Translations under genes and position numbers: made by a program
Assembly: GCF_001644225.1 (NCBI RefSeq)
Contig: NZ_LSTV01000001.1
Span: 868,001 to 932,000, forward strand
Direction of reading: 5' to 3'
From: Microbacterium oleivorans
GTDB lineage: Bacteria > Actinomycetota > Actinomycetes > Actinomycetales > Microbacteriaceae
DNA: 64,000 nucleotides
The notes under the pieces: model-generated
The model's input: only the letters and a program-made list of their open reading frames with translations
What the model was told of the DNA's origin: nothing
Databases searched by the model: none
Shown here: one piece after another, positions 28,101-41,705 of the stretch
Layout: each line of letters starts with the position of its first letter
Position numbering within the stretch: the stretch's first letter is position 1

Positions 28101-30200
28101 TCACTCGGCCCGGAACAGGTACATTGACGGGCCGGTCGCGGTGAACGCGTCGCCGGGGGAGAGCGGGGCGGCATCCGAGCGGGGACGCTCGTCGACGCTC
28201 GACCAGAGCGGGGCGAAGCGCGTCACACCCTCCAGCGCCGGAAGGGTGATCTCGACGTCGCTCTCCCGGCCGTGGACCACCAGGAGCGTGCGATTGGGCG
28301 CTTCGCTCTCGGGCGTGGAGCAGGCGTCGTACTGCAGCGTGCGGTGCGAGGGATCCGTCCACTGCTCGACCGACATCGTGTTCCCCTGCTCGTCGTACCA
28401 GTCGATGACGGAGGCGCCCGGAACGGTCTTCTCGGCATGCGCGAACCGGACGGGTCGCAGGGCCGGGTTCTCCCGGCGGATGCGGGTGAGCAGCTCGACG
28501 TGGGCGCGCAGGTCGTCCTGCCAGGGTTCGCGGCCCCAGTCGTACCAGGTCAGCGCGGAGTCATGGCAGTACGCATTGTTGTTGCCGTGCTGCGTGCGTC
28601 CGATCTCGTCGCCCGCGGTGATCATCGGGACGCCCGCCGAGAGCAGGAGCGTGCCCAGCAGGTTGCGCATCGCGCGCCGGCGGGCGGCGAGGACGGCCGG
28701 GTCGTCGGTCGGCCCCTCGAAGCCGTGGTTGAAGGAGCGGTTCGTGTCCGCTCCGTCCCGTCCGTGCTCGCCGTTGGCCTCGTTGCGCTTGGAGTCGTAG
28801 GAGACGAGGTCGTGGAGGGTGAACCCGTCGTGCGCGGTGACGAAGTTGACGCTCGCGAGCGGTCCGCGCTCGGCGCTGAACGTGTTAGCCGATCCGGCGA
28901 GCCGGGTCGCGAACCCGCCGATCCCCACGGGCGTGACGTCGGCGCGGCGCGAGTAGTCGATGTCGCTCAGCCAGAAGTTGCGGACCCGATCGCGGTAGCG
29001 GTCGTTCCATTCGCTCCAGCCGACACCGAACGCCCCCGTCTGCCAGCCGCCGATGCCGACGTCCCAGGGTTCAGCGATCATCTTGACGCCCGCCAGCGCG
29101 GGGTCCTCGACGATCGCCTGCAGGAGCGGGTGCTCCGGGGTGAAGGCGTGGGACGCGTCGCGCCCCAGGACGGGGGCGAGGTCGAAACGGAACCCGTCGA
29201 TCTGCACCTCGTTCGCCCAGTAGCGCAGCGAATCGAGGACGAGGCGGGACGCGGCATCCGTCGACGTGTTCAGGGAGTTCCCGCATCCCGTCACGTCGAT
29301 GTAGGTGCCGTCGTCGGCCTGCCGGTAGTACGACCGGTTGTCGATCCCGCGGAAGCTCGACCGGGGCTCGCCGAGTCCCTGCTCGGAGGTGTGGTTGAAG
29401 ACGACGTCGAGGATGACCTCGATGCCGGCCGCGTGCAGCAGCTTCACCATCCCCTTCACCTCGCGGAGCACCGCGGTGGCGCCCTCGGCCTGGGCGGCGG
29501 CCGTCGCGTACGGGGCGTGCGGCGCGAAGAAGCCGACGGAGTTGTAGCCCCAATAATTGGTCAACCCCAGCTGCAGGAGGCGGGGCTCGCTCGCGAAGGC
29601 GTGGACCGGGAGCAGCTCGATCGCGGTCACCCCGAGGCTCCGGTAGTGCTCGATCATGGCTGGATGCGCCATCCCGGCGTAGGTGCCGTGCAGCGCCGCC
29701 GGCACACCGGGATGCCGCTTCGTGAGGCCTTTCACGTGCGTTTCGTAGACGACGGTGCGATCGAGCGGCGTCGCCGGCTTCGCAACGCCACCCCAGTCGA
29801 AGCAGTCGTCGACGACGACGGAGCGCCAGGAGTGGATGCCGGGGGACGACAACCCCCGCGCGTAGGGATCGATCAGCAGCGTCGCCGGGTTGAAGGTCAT
29901 CCCGGGCCCGTGCGGTCCGTCGACCCGCACGCTGTAGGTGACGCCGACCCGCAGCGCGGGCGTCGTCGCCTCCCACACGCCGCCGTCCACCGGCGCCAGC
30001 GGGACGGTCTCGACGATCCAGTCCGGGTCGTCGTCGTCGAAGACCACAAGCTCGACGTCGGTGGCGTGCTCCGACCACACCCGCAGCGTCCCGCCCCCGT
30101 CGTGCAGGCGTACCCCGAGCCGGTCGTAGACGTCCGACAGCATCCCCGGGACGGGGGTGGCGGACGCCGCGGTCGTCGGGCCGGCCGGAGCGGAGGTCAT
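28101..30200 (-). CDS. glgX: Glycogen debranching enzyme GlgX (isoamylase type)
   Basis: Hydrolyses alpha-1,6 links of limit-dextrin branches. The 699-residue protein has an N-terminal CBM48 (about 20-120) and a GH13 barrel with DGFRFDLAPVLGRD, IAEPWDVGIGGWQTG and FVTAHDGFTLHDLVSYD, plus the GlgX feature EANGEHGRDGADTNRSFNHG (split over an insertion). The ATG at 30200 lies 7 nt after a TACTGT -10 box; a much longer open frame upstream runs antisense to the cysteine desulfurase gene and is rejected. Confidence 0.95.
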   Translation of the reverse strand: MTSAPAGPTTAASATPVPGMLSDVYDRLGVRLHDGGGTLRVWSEHATDVELVVFDDDDPDWIVETVPLAPVDGGVWEATTPALRVGVTYSVRVDGPHGPGMTFNPATLLIDPYARGLSSPGIHSWRSVVVDDCFDWGGVAKPATPLDRTVVYETHVKGLTKRHPGVPAALHGTYAGMAHPAMIEHYRSLGVTAIELLPVHAFASEPRLLQLGLTNYWGYNSVGFFAPHAPYATAAAQAEGATAVLREVKGMVKLLHAAGIEVILDVVFNHTSEQGLGEPRSSFRGIDNRSYYRQADDGTYIDVTGCGNSLNTSTDAASRLVLDSLRYWANEVQIDGFRFDLAPVLGRDASHAFTPEHPLLQAIVEDPALAGVKMIAEPWDVGIGGWQTGAFGVGWSEWNDRYRDRVRNFWLSDIDYSRRADVTPVGIGGFATRLAGSANTFSAERGPLASVNFVTAHDGFTLHDLVSYDSKRNEANGEHGRDGADTNRSFNHGFEGPTDDPAVLAARRRAMRNLLGTLLLSAGVPMITAGDEIGRTQHGNNNAYCHDSALTWYDWGREPWQDDLRAHVELLTRIRRENPALRPVRFAHAEKTVPGASVIDWYDEQGNTMSVEQWTDPSHRTLQYDACSTPESEAPNRTLLVVHGRESDVEITLPALEGVTRFAPLWSSVDERPRSDAAPLSPGDAFTATGPSMYLFRAE

Positions 30201-30206
30201 GCGTCC

Positions 30207-30213
30207 TACAGTA
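30207..30213. promoter_or_regulatory. Symmetric -10 element shared by glgX and the cysteine desulfurase gene
   Basis: The 7-bp palindrome TACAGTA reads TACTGT toward glgX (7 nt from its ATG) and TACAGT toward the plus-strand gene (12 nt before an in-frame ATG at 30225, 39 nt before the ATG at 30252). One sequence can therefore serve as -10 in both directions. Confidence 0.5.
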
Positions 30214-30251
30214 GTGAGCAGGCGATGAAGGTCAGCGGCAGGCGGAGGGTC

Positions 30252-31436
30252 ATGGCGGTCTATCTCGACCACGCGGCATCCACTCCGCTGCGGCCGCAGG
30301 CGCGTGATGCGTGGCTCGCCGCGTCGGAGGTCACCGGGAACGCGTCGTCCGTGCACGGCGCCGGTCAGGCGGCGCGGAAACTGCTCGAGGACGCCCGTGA
30401 GCGGATCGCGGCGGTGCTGGGGTGCGACCCCATCGAAGTGGTGCTGACCTCGGGGGGCACGGAGTCGGTGAACCTCGCCCTCCAGGGGACGTGGTGGGTG
30501 CGCGACCCGGACCGGTCGGCGATCGTCCTGCCCGACGGCGAGCACCACGCGACCCTCGACACGGTGTCGTGGCTCGCTTCCGCCCAGGGGGCGGAGGTCC
30601 GACCCGTGCCGCTCGACGAGAGCGCGGCGATCGATGTCGCGGCCTTCGATACGGCACTCCCGGGCGCCGCCCTGGCGACGGCGCTCGTGGCCAACAACGA
30701 GGTCGGGAGCGTGTCGGATGTCGCCGCTCTGGCCGCATCGTCGGCGGCGGCGGACGTGCCCCTCCACCTCGACGCCGTCGGGGCCATCGCCCATCTGCCG
30801 CTCGACTTCGCCGCGCTGCGGGGACCGGGAGCCGGTCGCGGCGGACTCGTCGCGCTGAGCGTCGCAGGCCACAAGGTGGGTGCGCCGGTCGGGACGGGGG
30901 CGCTCGTCGTGTCGCGTCACGCCCGCATGGGCGCGGTCCTCCACGGTGGGGGGCAGCAGCGTGGCCTCCGCTCGGGCACACCGGATGTCGCCGGTGCCGC
31001 CGCCCTGGCCGTGGCCCTCGAGCTCACCGCCGCGGAGCGCGCCGCCGAGGCGGAACGCCTGCGTGCGCTGTCCGACCGGCTCCTGATCGGTGTGCACGGC
31101 ATCGCCCCGGAGGTCCGGCTACTCGGTGCACCGGACCAGCGACTGCCCGGCCACCTGCACCTGCTCTTCCCCGACGCGCTGGGGGAGACCCTCCTGTTCC
31201 TCCTCGACTCCGCGGGCGTGCGCGTGTCGACCGGATCGGCATGCCAAGCGGGTGTCGCCGAGCCGAGCCACGTCGTCCTCGCCCTCGGTCGCACCGATCG
31301 CGAGGCCCGTTCGGTCCTGCGGGTCACGCTCGGGCGCACGACCACGGCGGCCGACATCGATGCGTTCCTCGCCGCCCTCCCCGAGGCGCACCGCCGCGCG
31401 GCGGCGTCCAGCGCCCGTGCGGGGTCGCGCTCGTAG
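30252..31436 (+). CDS. Cysteine desulfurase (NifS/IscS family)
   Basis: PLP enzyme that takes sulfur from cysteine as a persulfide. The 394-residue protein has YLDHAASTPLRPQARDAW, SGGTESVNLAL, the PLP lysine in ALSVAGHKVGAPVG, GGGQQRGLRSGTPDVA, and the persulfide Cys in STGSACQAGVAEPSHV. It is followed immediately by mnmA, so it is the likely sulfur donor for tRNA 2-thiouridine. I chose the ATG at 30252 (MAVYLDHAAST); the ATG at 30225 adds nine basic residues. The TAG stop is also the start of the mnmA -10. Confidence 0.93.
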   Translation: MAVYLDHAASTPLRPQARDAWLAASEVTGNASSVHGAGQAARKLLEDARERIAAVLGCDPIEVVLTSGGTESVNLALQGTWWVRDPDRSAIVLPDGEHHATLDTVSWLASAQGAEVRPVPLDESAAIDVAAFDTALPGAALATALVANNEVGSVSDVAALAASSAAADVPLHLDAVGAIAHLPLDFAALRGPGAGRGGLVALSVAGHKVGAPVGTGALVVSRHARMGAVLHGGGQQRGLRSGTPDVAGAAALAVALELTAAERAAEAERLRALSDRLLIGVHGIAPEVRLLGAPDQRLPGHLHLLFPDALGETLLFLLDSAGVRVSTGSACQAGVAEPSHVVLALGRTDREARSVLRVTLGRTTTAADIDAFLAALPEAHRRAAASSARAGSRS

Positions 31437-31439
31437 ACT
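31434..31439 (+). promoter_or_regulatory. -10 box (TAGACT) of mnmA overlapping the upstream stop codon
   Basis: TAGACT begins with the TAG stop of the cysteine desulfurase gene and ends 6 nt before the mnmA ATG. There is no Shine-Dalgarno, so mnmA has a likely leaderless transcript besides read-through. Confidence 0.55.
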
Positions 31440-32499
31440 GGAACGATGCGCGTACTGGCAGCCATGAGCGGTGGGGTCGATTCGGCCGTCGCCGCGGCGC
31501 GAGCGGTCGACGCGGGTCACGACGTCGTCGGCGTCCACCTGGCGCTCTCGCGCGCCGGGGGCACCCTCCGCACCGGCAGCCGGGGCTGCTGCACAATCGA
31601 GGACGCGCTCGACGCCCGGCGCGCGGCCGACCTCCTCGGCATCCCGTTCTACGTCTGGGACTTCTCCGAGCGCTTCCGCGACGACGTGATCGACGACTTC
31701 ATCAGCGAGTACCGGGCGGGACGCACACCGAACCCGTGCATGCGGTGCAACGAGAAGATCAAGTTCGCGGCCCTGCTCGAACGCGCGCTCGAACTCGGTT
31801 TCGACGCCGTCTGCACCGGCCACTACGCGACCCTCGTCGATGGTCCCGAGGGGCGCGAACTGCATCGCGCGTCGGATGAGGCGAAGGACCAGTCCTACGT
31901 CCTCGGGGTGCTCACCGCGGACCAGCTCGCCCACACCTACTTCCCGCTCGGGACGACGCCGTCGAAGGCCGTCGTCCGTGCCGAGGCCGCCGAGCGCGGT
32001 CTGACGGTCGCGCAGAAGCCGGACAGCCACGACATCTGCTTCATCCCCGACGGCGACACCCGCGGGTGGCTCGCCGAGAAGGTGGGCGCCGAGCAGGGTG
32101 ACGTCGTGGACCGCGAGGGATCGGTCGTCGGGCGGCACGAGGGAGCGCACGCGTTCACGGTCGGTCAGCGCCGGGGGCTGCAGCTCGGTGTCCCCGCCGC
32201 GGACGGCAAGCCGCGGTTCGTCCTCGAGGTGCGTCCCGTCTCGAACACGGTCGTCGTCGGGCCGAAGGAGGCTCTCGCGACGGCGGAGATCTCCGGGGAG
32301 CGGCACAGCTGGGCCGGACGTGCTCCTGCCGACGACGTGTTCGCGTGCGACGTGCAGATCCGCGCGCACGCGGATCCGGTCCCCGCGCGGGCGAGCGTGC
32401 GCGACGGGTCGATCACGGTCGTCCCCGAGACCCCCTTCGACGGCGTCGCGCCCGGTCAGACGGCGGTGCTGTACGACGGGACCCGGGTGATCGGGCAGT

Positions 32500-36547
<4,048 letters not shown>

Positions 36548-36550
36548 CGC

Positions 36551-38251
36551 TCAGGCGTCCTTCGCGAGGAGCGCGTCGCGCACCTGTCGGCGCAGGACCT
36601 TGCCGATGAGCGAGCGCGGCAGCTCGACGACCGTCTCGATCCGCTTCGGCACCTTGTAGGGCGTCAGCCGGGTGCGGGCGAACGCGCGGACGTCCTCGAC
36701 GTCGACTTCGCTCATCCCCGGGGCGGGGATCACGACGGCGACGACCTGCTCGCCGCTGTGTGCGTCGGGGAGACCGACGACGGCGGCATCCGCCACCTGC
36801 GGGTGCTGTCGGAGCGTGGCCTCGACCTCGGTGGGCGACACGTTGAAGCCGCCGGTGACGATCAGCTCCTTGAGGCGGTCGACCACGCGGAAGAAGCCGT
36901 CGGCGTCGCGCTCGACGATATCGCCGGTGTGGAACCAGCCGTCGACGAGCACCTTCTCGGTCTCCTCCGGCTTACCGTAGTACCCCGAGAACACCTGCGG
37001 TCCCCGCACGACCAGCTCGCCCGGCCCGCCGTCGCCGAGGACACGCGACGGGTTGTCGGGGTCGACGACCCGCGCGTCCGTCCCCGGGATCGGGATGCCG
37101 ATGGTGCCCGCCTTCCGGTTGTCGGCGGGCGGGTTGACCATGAGGACGGGGGAGCACTCGCTCAGGCCGTAGCCCTCGATGAGGTAACCGCCGGTGGCCT
37201 CCTCGAACGGCTCGACGAGGGCAGGGGACAGGGCCATCGCCCCCGAGACGCCGATCCGGATGCCGCGGATCGAAGCGCCGCGCTCGCGTGCCCGCGCGAG
37301 CAGCCGCTCGGCGATGGGAGGGACGAGCGGGAGGACGGTGGGCGGGTGCTTCTTGATCGCATCGATCACCATGTCCGCGTCGAACTTGGGGAAGAGCACG
37401 AGACGCGCCCCCATCGACATCGCGAAGGTGAGGCAGAGGGTGAGCCCGTAGGCGTGGAACATCGGCAGGACGGCGTAGAAGACGCATCCGTCCCCGCGCT
37501 GCACGGCCGGGATGAACGCCTGGCTCTGCCGGGCGTTGGCGAGCAGGTTTCGGTGCGTCAGCATCGCCCCCTTCGGCGTGCCCGTCGTCCCCGAGGTGTA
37601 CTGCAGGACCGCGAGGTCGTCGGTCTGCGGACCGGGGTGGGATGCCGCCAGTGCCGGCGTCCGCACGAGGTCATCCCACGACAGCGCACCGCGCGCCGGC
37701 GAGGTCAACGCGGCACGCGATTCCCGCGCCTTCCTCACCGGCAGGCGGAGCGCGAGACGGGTGTGCAGCGGCAGCGCCCGCGTGACGTCGACGGCGATGA
37801 GCGCCTCGACCCGGAGATCGGCGGGGAACCCCTGCACGGTCGGCGCGACCTTGTCCCACACGATGGCGTGCCGCGCGCCGTGGTCCTGGAACTGCGTCCG
37901 CAGCTCCCGCGGGGTGTAGAGCGGGTTGTGCTCGACGACGACCGCGCCCAGTCGCAGGACGGCGTAGAACGCGATGATGTGCTGCGGGCAGTTGGGGAGG
38001 ACGATCGCGACCCGGTCGCCCTTGTTCACCCCGAGATCGCGCAGCCCCGCGGCGGCCCGGTTCACGGCGTCGTGCAGGGCCGCGTAGGTCGTCTCGCGGC
38101 CGAAGAACTGGAGGGCGGGCGCGTCCGGGTAGTCGCGCGCGGACTCGTCGAGCAGGTCCATCAACGACCCGTCGATGGGCGGCAGGTCCAGGGGGACGCC
38201 CTCACCGTACGAGGAGAGCCACGGGCGATCGGCGGAGGGCGAATCGGTCAC
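36551..38251 (-). CDS. Long-chain fatty-acid-CoA ligase (FadD-like)
   Basis: Activates fatty acids to acyl-CoA via acyl-AMP. The 566-residue ANL-superfamily protein has the AMP-binding P-loop QYTSGTTGTPKGAMLTH, IEGYGLSECSPVL, WFHTGDIVERDADGFFRVVDRLKELIVTGG (read as motifs A8-A10) and a C-terminal SLIGKVLRR with the catalytic lysine. Chain length is not readable. A TAGGCT box sits 6 nt before the GTG start. It converges on ligA with a 3-nt gap. Confidence 0.92.
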   Translation of the reverse strand: MTDSPSADRPWLSSYGEGVPLDLPPIDGSLMDLLDESARDYPDAPALQFFGRETTYAALHDAVNRAAAGLRDLGVNKGDRVAIVLPNCPQHIIAFYAVLRLGAVVVEHNPLYTPRELRTQFQDHGARHAIVWDKVAPTVQGFPADLRVEALIAVDVTRALPLHTRLALRLPVRKARESRAALTSPARGALSWDDLVRTPALAASHPGPQTDDLAVLQYTSGTTGTPKGAMLTHRNLLANARQSQAFIPAVQRGDGCVFYAVLPMFHAYGLTLCLTFAMSMGARLVLFPKFDADMVIDAIKKHPPTVLPLVPPIAERLLARARERGASIRGIRIGVSGAMALSPALVEPFEEATGGYLIEGYGLSECSPVLMVNPPADNRKAGTIGIPIPGTDARVVDPDNPSRVLGDGGPGELVVRGPQVFSGYYGKPEETEKVLVDGWFHTGDIVERDADGFFRVVDRLKELIVTGGFNVSPTEVEATLRQHPQVADAAVVGLPDAHSGEQVVAVVIPAPGMSEVDVEDVRAFARTRLTPYKVPKRIETVVELPRSLIGKVLRRQVRDALLAKDA

Positions 38252-38257
38252 GCCCCC

Positions 38258-38263
38258 AGCCTA
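38258..38263 (-). promoter_or_regulatory. -10 box (TAGGCT) of the acyl-CoA ligase gene
   Basis: TAGGCT ends 6 nt before the GTG at 38251 with only a run of five G between. It is divergent from the gatC promoter 43 bp away. Confidence 0.5.
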
Positions 38264-38306
38264 GGGCGCGGGTCGGCGCGGGCTCGGGAGGGCGACCGGC
38301 CCGAAC

Positions 38307-38312
38307 TAGACT
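38307..38312 (+). promoter_or_regulatory. -10 box (TAGACT) of gatC
   Basis: TAGACT ends 6 nt before the GTG of gatC and no Shine-Dalgarno is present. Likely leaderless start of the gatCAB operon. Confidence 0.55.
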
Positions 38313-38318
38313 GTCGGG

Positions 38319-38618
38319 GTGTCTGAAATCACCCCCGATCTCGTGCGCCATCTCGGCGTGCTCGCCCGGATCCAGCTGAGCGACGAGGAGGTGGAGCGGC
38401 TCACCGGCCAGCTCGACGCGATCGTCGACAACATCGCCAAGGTGTCCGAAGTCGCCACCCCCGAGGTCGTCGCGACGAGCCACCCGATCCCGCTGCGCAA
38501 CGTCTTCCGCCCCGATGTCCCCGGCGACATGCTGACCGTCGACGAGGTGCTCCAGAACGCACCGGATGCCGCCGACGGCCGCTTCCGCGTGACCGCGATC
38601 CTGGGGGAGGAGCAGTGA
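38319..38618 (+). CDS. gatC: Asp/Glu-tRNA amidotransferase subunit C
   Basis: GatC wraps around and stabilises GatA in the GatCAB complex. The 99-residue protein has the typical [27 protein letters not shown] helix and the conserved [12 protein letters not shown] segment. It starts the gatC-gatA-gatB operon and overlaps gatA by 4 nt (GTGA). Confidence 0.97.
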   Translation: MSEITPDLVRHLGVLARIQLSDEEVERLTGQLDAIVDNIAKVSEVATPEVVATSHPIPLRNVFRPDVPGDMLTVDEVLQNAPDAADGRFRVTAILGEEQ

Positions 38619-40126
38619 GCGACATCCTGAAACTGACCGCCGCCGACCTCTCCGCGAAGCTGCGCTCCGGCGAGCTCTCGAGCGTCGAGGCGACGCAGGT
38701 CCACCTCGACCGCATCGCCGCCGTCGACGGCGACGTGCACGCCTTCCTCCACGTCTCCGACCACGCGGTCGAGGTCGCGGCGGACATCGACCGCCGTCGC
38801 GCCGCCGGCGAGGAGCTCGGCGAGCTGGCCGGCGTGCCCTTGGCGATCAAGGACGTCCTCGTGACGACCGACATGCCCTCCACGAGCGGCTCGAAGATCC
38901 TCGAGGGCTACATGTCGCCCTACGACGCGACCGTCGTCGCACGATCCCGGGCGGCGGGCCTCGTCCCGCTCGGCAAGACCAACATGGACGAGTTCGCGAT
39001 GGGCTCGTCGACCGAGCACTCGGCGTACGGCCCGACCCGCAACCCGTGGGACCTCGATCGGATCCCCGGCGGCTCCGGCGGCGGTTCGGCCGCTGCGGTC
39101 GCCGCCTTCGAAGCACCGCTCGCGCTCGGTTCCGACACGGGCGGCTCGATCCGCCAGCCCGCGCACGTCACCGGCACCGTCGGTATGAAGCCCACATACG
39201 GCGGTGTGAGCCGCTACGGCGCGATCGCCCTCGCCTCCAGCCTCGACCAGGTCGGTCCCGTCTCGCGCACCGTCCTCGACTCGGCGCTCCTGCACGACGT
39301 CATCGGCGGACACGACCCGCACGACGCGACGTCGCTGACCGACGCCTGGCCGTCGTTCGCCACCGCCGCCCGCGAGGGCGCGACCGGCGAGGTCCTCAAG
39401 GGTCTGAAGGTCGGCGTCATCCGCGAGCTCGACGACTCCGGCTTCCAGTCCGGCGTCTCGGCATCCTTCCGAGCGTCCCTCGCCGCGATGGAGGCAGCCG
39501 GCGCCGAGATCGTCGAGGTCAGCGCACCGCACTTCGAGTACGGCGTCGCCGCGTACTACCTGATCCTCCCGGCGGAGGCGTCCAGCAACCTGGCGAAGTT
39601 CGACTCGGTCCGTTTCGGGATGCGGGTGAACGTGCCCGGCGGCACCGTCGAGGACGTCATGGCCGCGACGCGCGACGCCGGCTTCGGCGACGAGGTCAAG
39701 CGCCGCGTCATCCTCGGCACCTACGCGCTCTCGGCGGGCTACTACGACGCCTACTACGGCAGCGCGCAGAAGGTCCGCACCCTCATCCAGCGCGACTTCG
39801 ACGAGGCGTTCGCGCAGGTCGACGTCATCGCGACGCCGTCCGCGCCGACGACCGCGTTCCGTCTGGGCGAGCAGCTCGACGACCCGCTGCAGATGTACCT
39901 CAACGACGTCACGACCATCCCGGTCAACCTCGCCGGCGTCCCCGGCATCTCGATCCCCTCGGGCCTCGCGGCAGAGGACGGGTTGCCCGTCGGCATCCAG
40001 TTCGTCGCTCCCGCCCGCGAGGACGCGCGCCTGTACCGCGTGGGGGCGGCGCTCGAGGCGCTGCTCGTCGACAGCTGGGGCGGTCCGATCCTGGACCGCG
40101 CCCCGATCCTCGGAGGAGCCCGCTGA
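38615..40126 (+). CDS. gatA: Asp/Glu-tRNA amidotransferase subunit A
   Basis: GatA releases ammonia from glutamine for transamidation of misacylated Glu-tRNA-Gln or Asp-tRNA-Asn. The 503-residue amidase-signature protein has the Lys79 of LAIKDVL, the Gly/Ser-rich [17 protein letters not shown] and the catalytic serine region [17 protein letters not shown] (Ser-cisSer-Lys triad). The GTG overlaps gatC; its TGA overlaps the gatB ATG. Presence of GatCAB suggests glutaminyl-tRNA is made indirectly. Confidence 0.97.
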   Translation: MSDILKLTAADLSAKLRSGELSSVEATQVHLDRIAAVDGDVHAFLHVSDHAVEVAADIDRRRAAGEELGELAGVPLAIKDVLVTTDMPSTSGSKILEGYMSPYDATVVARSRAAGLVPLGKTNMDEFAMGSSTEHSAYGPTRNPWDLDRIPGGSGGGSAAAVAAFEAPLALGSDTGGSIRQPAHVTGTVGMKPTYGGVSRYGAIALASSLDQVGPVSRTVLDSALLHDVIGGHDPHDATSLTDAWPSFATAAREGATGEVLKGLKVGVIRELDDSGFQSGVSASFRASLAAMEAAGAEIVEVSAPHFEYGVAAYYLILPAEASSNLAKFDSVRFGMRVNVPGGTVEDVMAATRDAGFGDEVKRRVILGTYALSAGYYDAYYGSAQKVRTLIQRDFDEAFAQVDVIATPSAPTTAFRLGEQLDDPLQMYLNDVTTIPVNLAGVPGISIPSGLAAEDGLPVGIQFVAPAREDARLYRVGAALEALLVDSWGGPILDRAPILGGAR

Positions 40127-41640
40127 TGGCCAAGGACGCGCTGATGGACTTCGACAAGGCGCTCGAGCTGTTCGAGCCCGTCCTCGGATTCGAGGTCCAC
40201 GTCGAGCTCAACACCGAGACCAAGATGTTCTCGCCCGCCGGCAACCCCGCCAACGAGGCGAACCACGACGCGGCGCCCAACACGCTCGTCGCGCCCGTCG
40301 ACATGGGGCTCCCGGGGTCGCTGCCCGTCGTCAACGAGACGGCCGTGCGGTACTCGATCAGCCTGGGCCTCGCCCTCGGCTGCTCGATCGCGCCGTCGTC
40401 GCGGTTCGCGCGGAAGAACTACTTCTACCCGGACCTCGGCAAGAACTACCAGATCTCGCAGTACGACGAGCCCATCGCCTTCGAGGGCAGCGTCGAGATC
40501 GAGCTCGAGGGCGGCGACGTCGTCGTCGTGCCGATCGAGCGCGCGCACATGGAGGAGGATGCGGGCAAGCTCACCCACATGGGCGGCGCGACCGGTCGCA
40601 TCCAGGGTGCCGAGTACTCGCTCGTCGACTACAACCGCGCCGGCGTTCCCCTCGTCGAGATCGTCACCAAGCCGATCTTCGGCACGGAGCACCGCGCCCC
40701 CGAGGTCGCCAAGGCCTACGTCGCCGCGATCCGCGACATCGTGCGCTCGCTCGGCATCTCCGAGGCCCGCATGGAGCGCGGCAACCTCCGCTGCGACGCG
40801 AACGTCTCGCTGCGCCCGCGCGGACAGGAGAAGCTCGGCACCCGCACCGAGACGAAGAACGTCAACTCGATGCGCTCGGTCGAGCGCGCCGTGCGCTACG
40901 AGATCCAGCGGCAGGCCGCGATCCTCGCCGCCGGCGGCACCATCACCCAGGAGACGCGGCACTGGCACGAGGACACCGGACGCACCTCGCCGGGTCGTCC
41001 CAAGTCGGATGCCGACGACTACCGCTACTTCCCCGAGCCCGACCTGCTCCCCGTCGAGCCGTCCGCAGAGCTGATCGAAGAGCTCCGCGCGGCGCTCCCC
41101 GAGGCTCCGGCGGTGTACCGGCGCCGGCTGAAGGCGGAGTGGGGGTTCACCGACCTCGAGTTCCAGGACGTCGCGAACGGCGGGCTGCTCGCCGAGGTCG
41201 AGGCGACGATCGCCGCCGGCGCGTCACCGGCATCCGCCCGCAAGTGGTGGACGGGCGAGATCACCCGCATCGCGAACGCGCAGGGCACCGAGCCCGCCGC
41301 CCTCGTGTCGCCGGAGTCGGTGGCGCAGCTGCAGAAGCTGGTGGATGCCGGCACCCTCACCGACAAGCTGGCCCGCCAGGTCCTGGAAGGCGTCATCGCG
41401 GGGGAGGGCACGCCCCAGGAGGTCGTCGACGCCCGCGGTCTCGCCGTGGTCTCGGACGACGGGGCGCTCATCGCCGCGATCGACGAGGCCCTCGCCGCCC
41501 AGCCCGACGTGCTCGCGAAGATCCAGGACGGCAAGGTCCAGGCCGCCGGCGCCGTCATCGGTGCGGTCATGAAGGCGATGAAGGGCCAGGCGGATGCCGC
41601 CCGTGTCCGCGAGCTCATCCTGGAGCGCGCCGGCCAGTGA
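40126..41640 (+). CDS. gatB: Asp/Glu-tRNA amidotransferase subunit B
   Basis: GatB binds and phosphorylates the misacylated tRNA and accepts ammonia from GatA. The 504-residue protein has [16 protein letters not shown] (residues 19-34), the kinase-domain [33 protein letters not shown] and the C-terminal helical YqeY-like tail. The ATG at 40126 overlaps the gatA stop. A hairpin terminator follows 8 nt after the stop. Confidence 0.97.
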   Translation: MAKDALMDFDKALELFEPVLGFEVHVELNTETKMFSPAGNPANEANHDAAPNTLVAPVDMGLPGSLPVVNETAVRYSISLGLALGCSIAPSSRFARKNYFYPDLGKNYQISQYDEPIAFEGSVEIELEGGDVVVVPIERAHMEEDAGKLTHMGGATGRIQGAEYSLVDYNRAGVPLVEIVTKPIFGTEHRAPEVAKAYVAAIRDIVRSLGISEARMERGNLRCDANVSLRPRGQEKLGTRTETKNVNSMRSVERAVRYEIQRQAAILAAGGTITQETRHWHEDTGRTSPGRPKSDADDYRYFPEPDLLPVEPSAELIEELRAALPEAPAVYRRRLKAEWGFTDLEFQDVANGGLLAEVEATIAAGASPASARKWWTGEITRIANAQGTEPAALVSPESVAQLQKLVDAGTLTDKLARQVLEGVIAGEGTPQEVVDARGLAVVSDDGALIAAIDEALAAQPDVLAKIQDGKVQAAGAVIGAVMKAMKGQADAARVRELILERAGQ

Positions 41641-41648
41641 CGCCTTGA

Positions 41649-41691
41649 CGATGCCGTCGGCACCGGATCCGTACCGGTGTCGGCGGCATCG
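41649..41691 (+). terminator. Hairpin terminator after gatCAB
   Basis: An 18-bp stem with two G-T wobbles (left arm 41649-41666, right arm 41674-41691) and a 7-nt loop follow gatB by 8 nt. No T tract is present. Confidence 0.65.
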
Positions 41692-41693
41692 TC

Positions 41694-41699
41694 GACAAT
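41694..41699 (+). promoter_or_regulatory. -10-like box (GACAAT) of dinB
   Basis: GACAAT ends 6 nt before the ATG and abuts the gatB terminator. The spacer GGAGGT may also act as a very close ribosome binding site. Confidence 0.35.
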
Positions 41700-41705
41700 G
41701 GAGGT

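Noticed and set aside
28101..31097. Reading GlgX as a 998-residue protein
   Set aside because: The extra N-terminus is antisense to the cysteine desulfurase gene. A -10 box at 30207-30213 and the family start place the ATG at 30200.
28272..31436. Reading the cysteine desulfurase as a 1054-residue protein
   Set aside because: The extra 660 residues lie antisense to glgX. The family start MAVYLDHAAST is at 30252.
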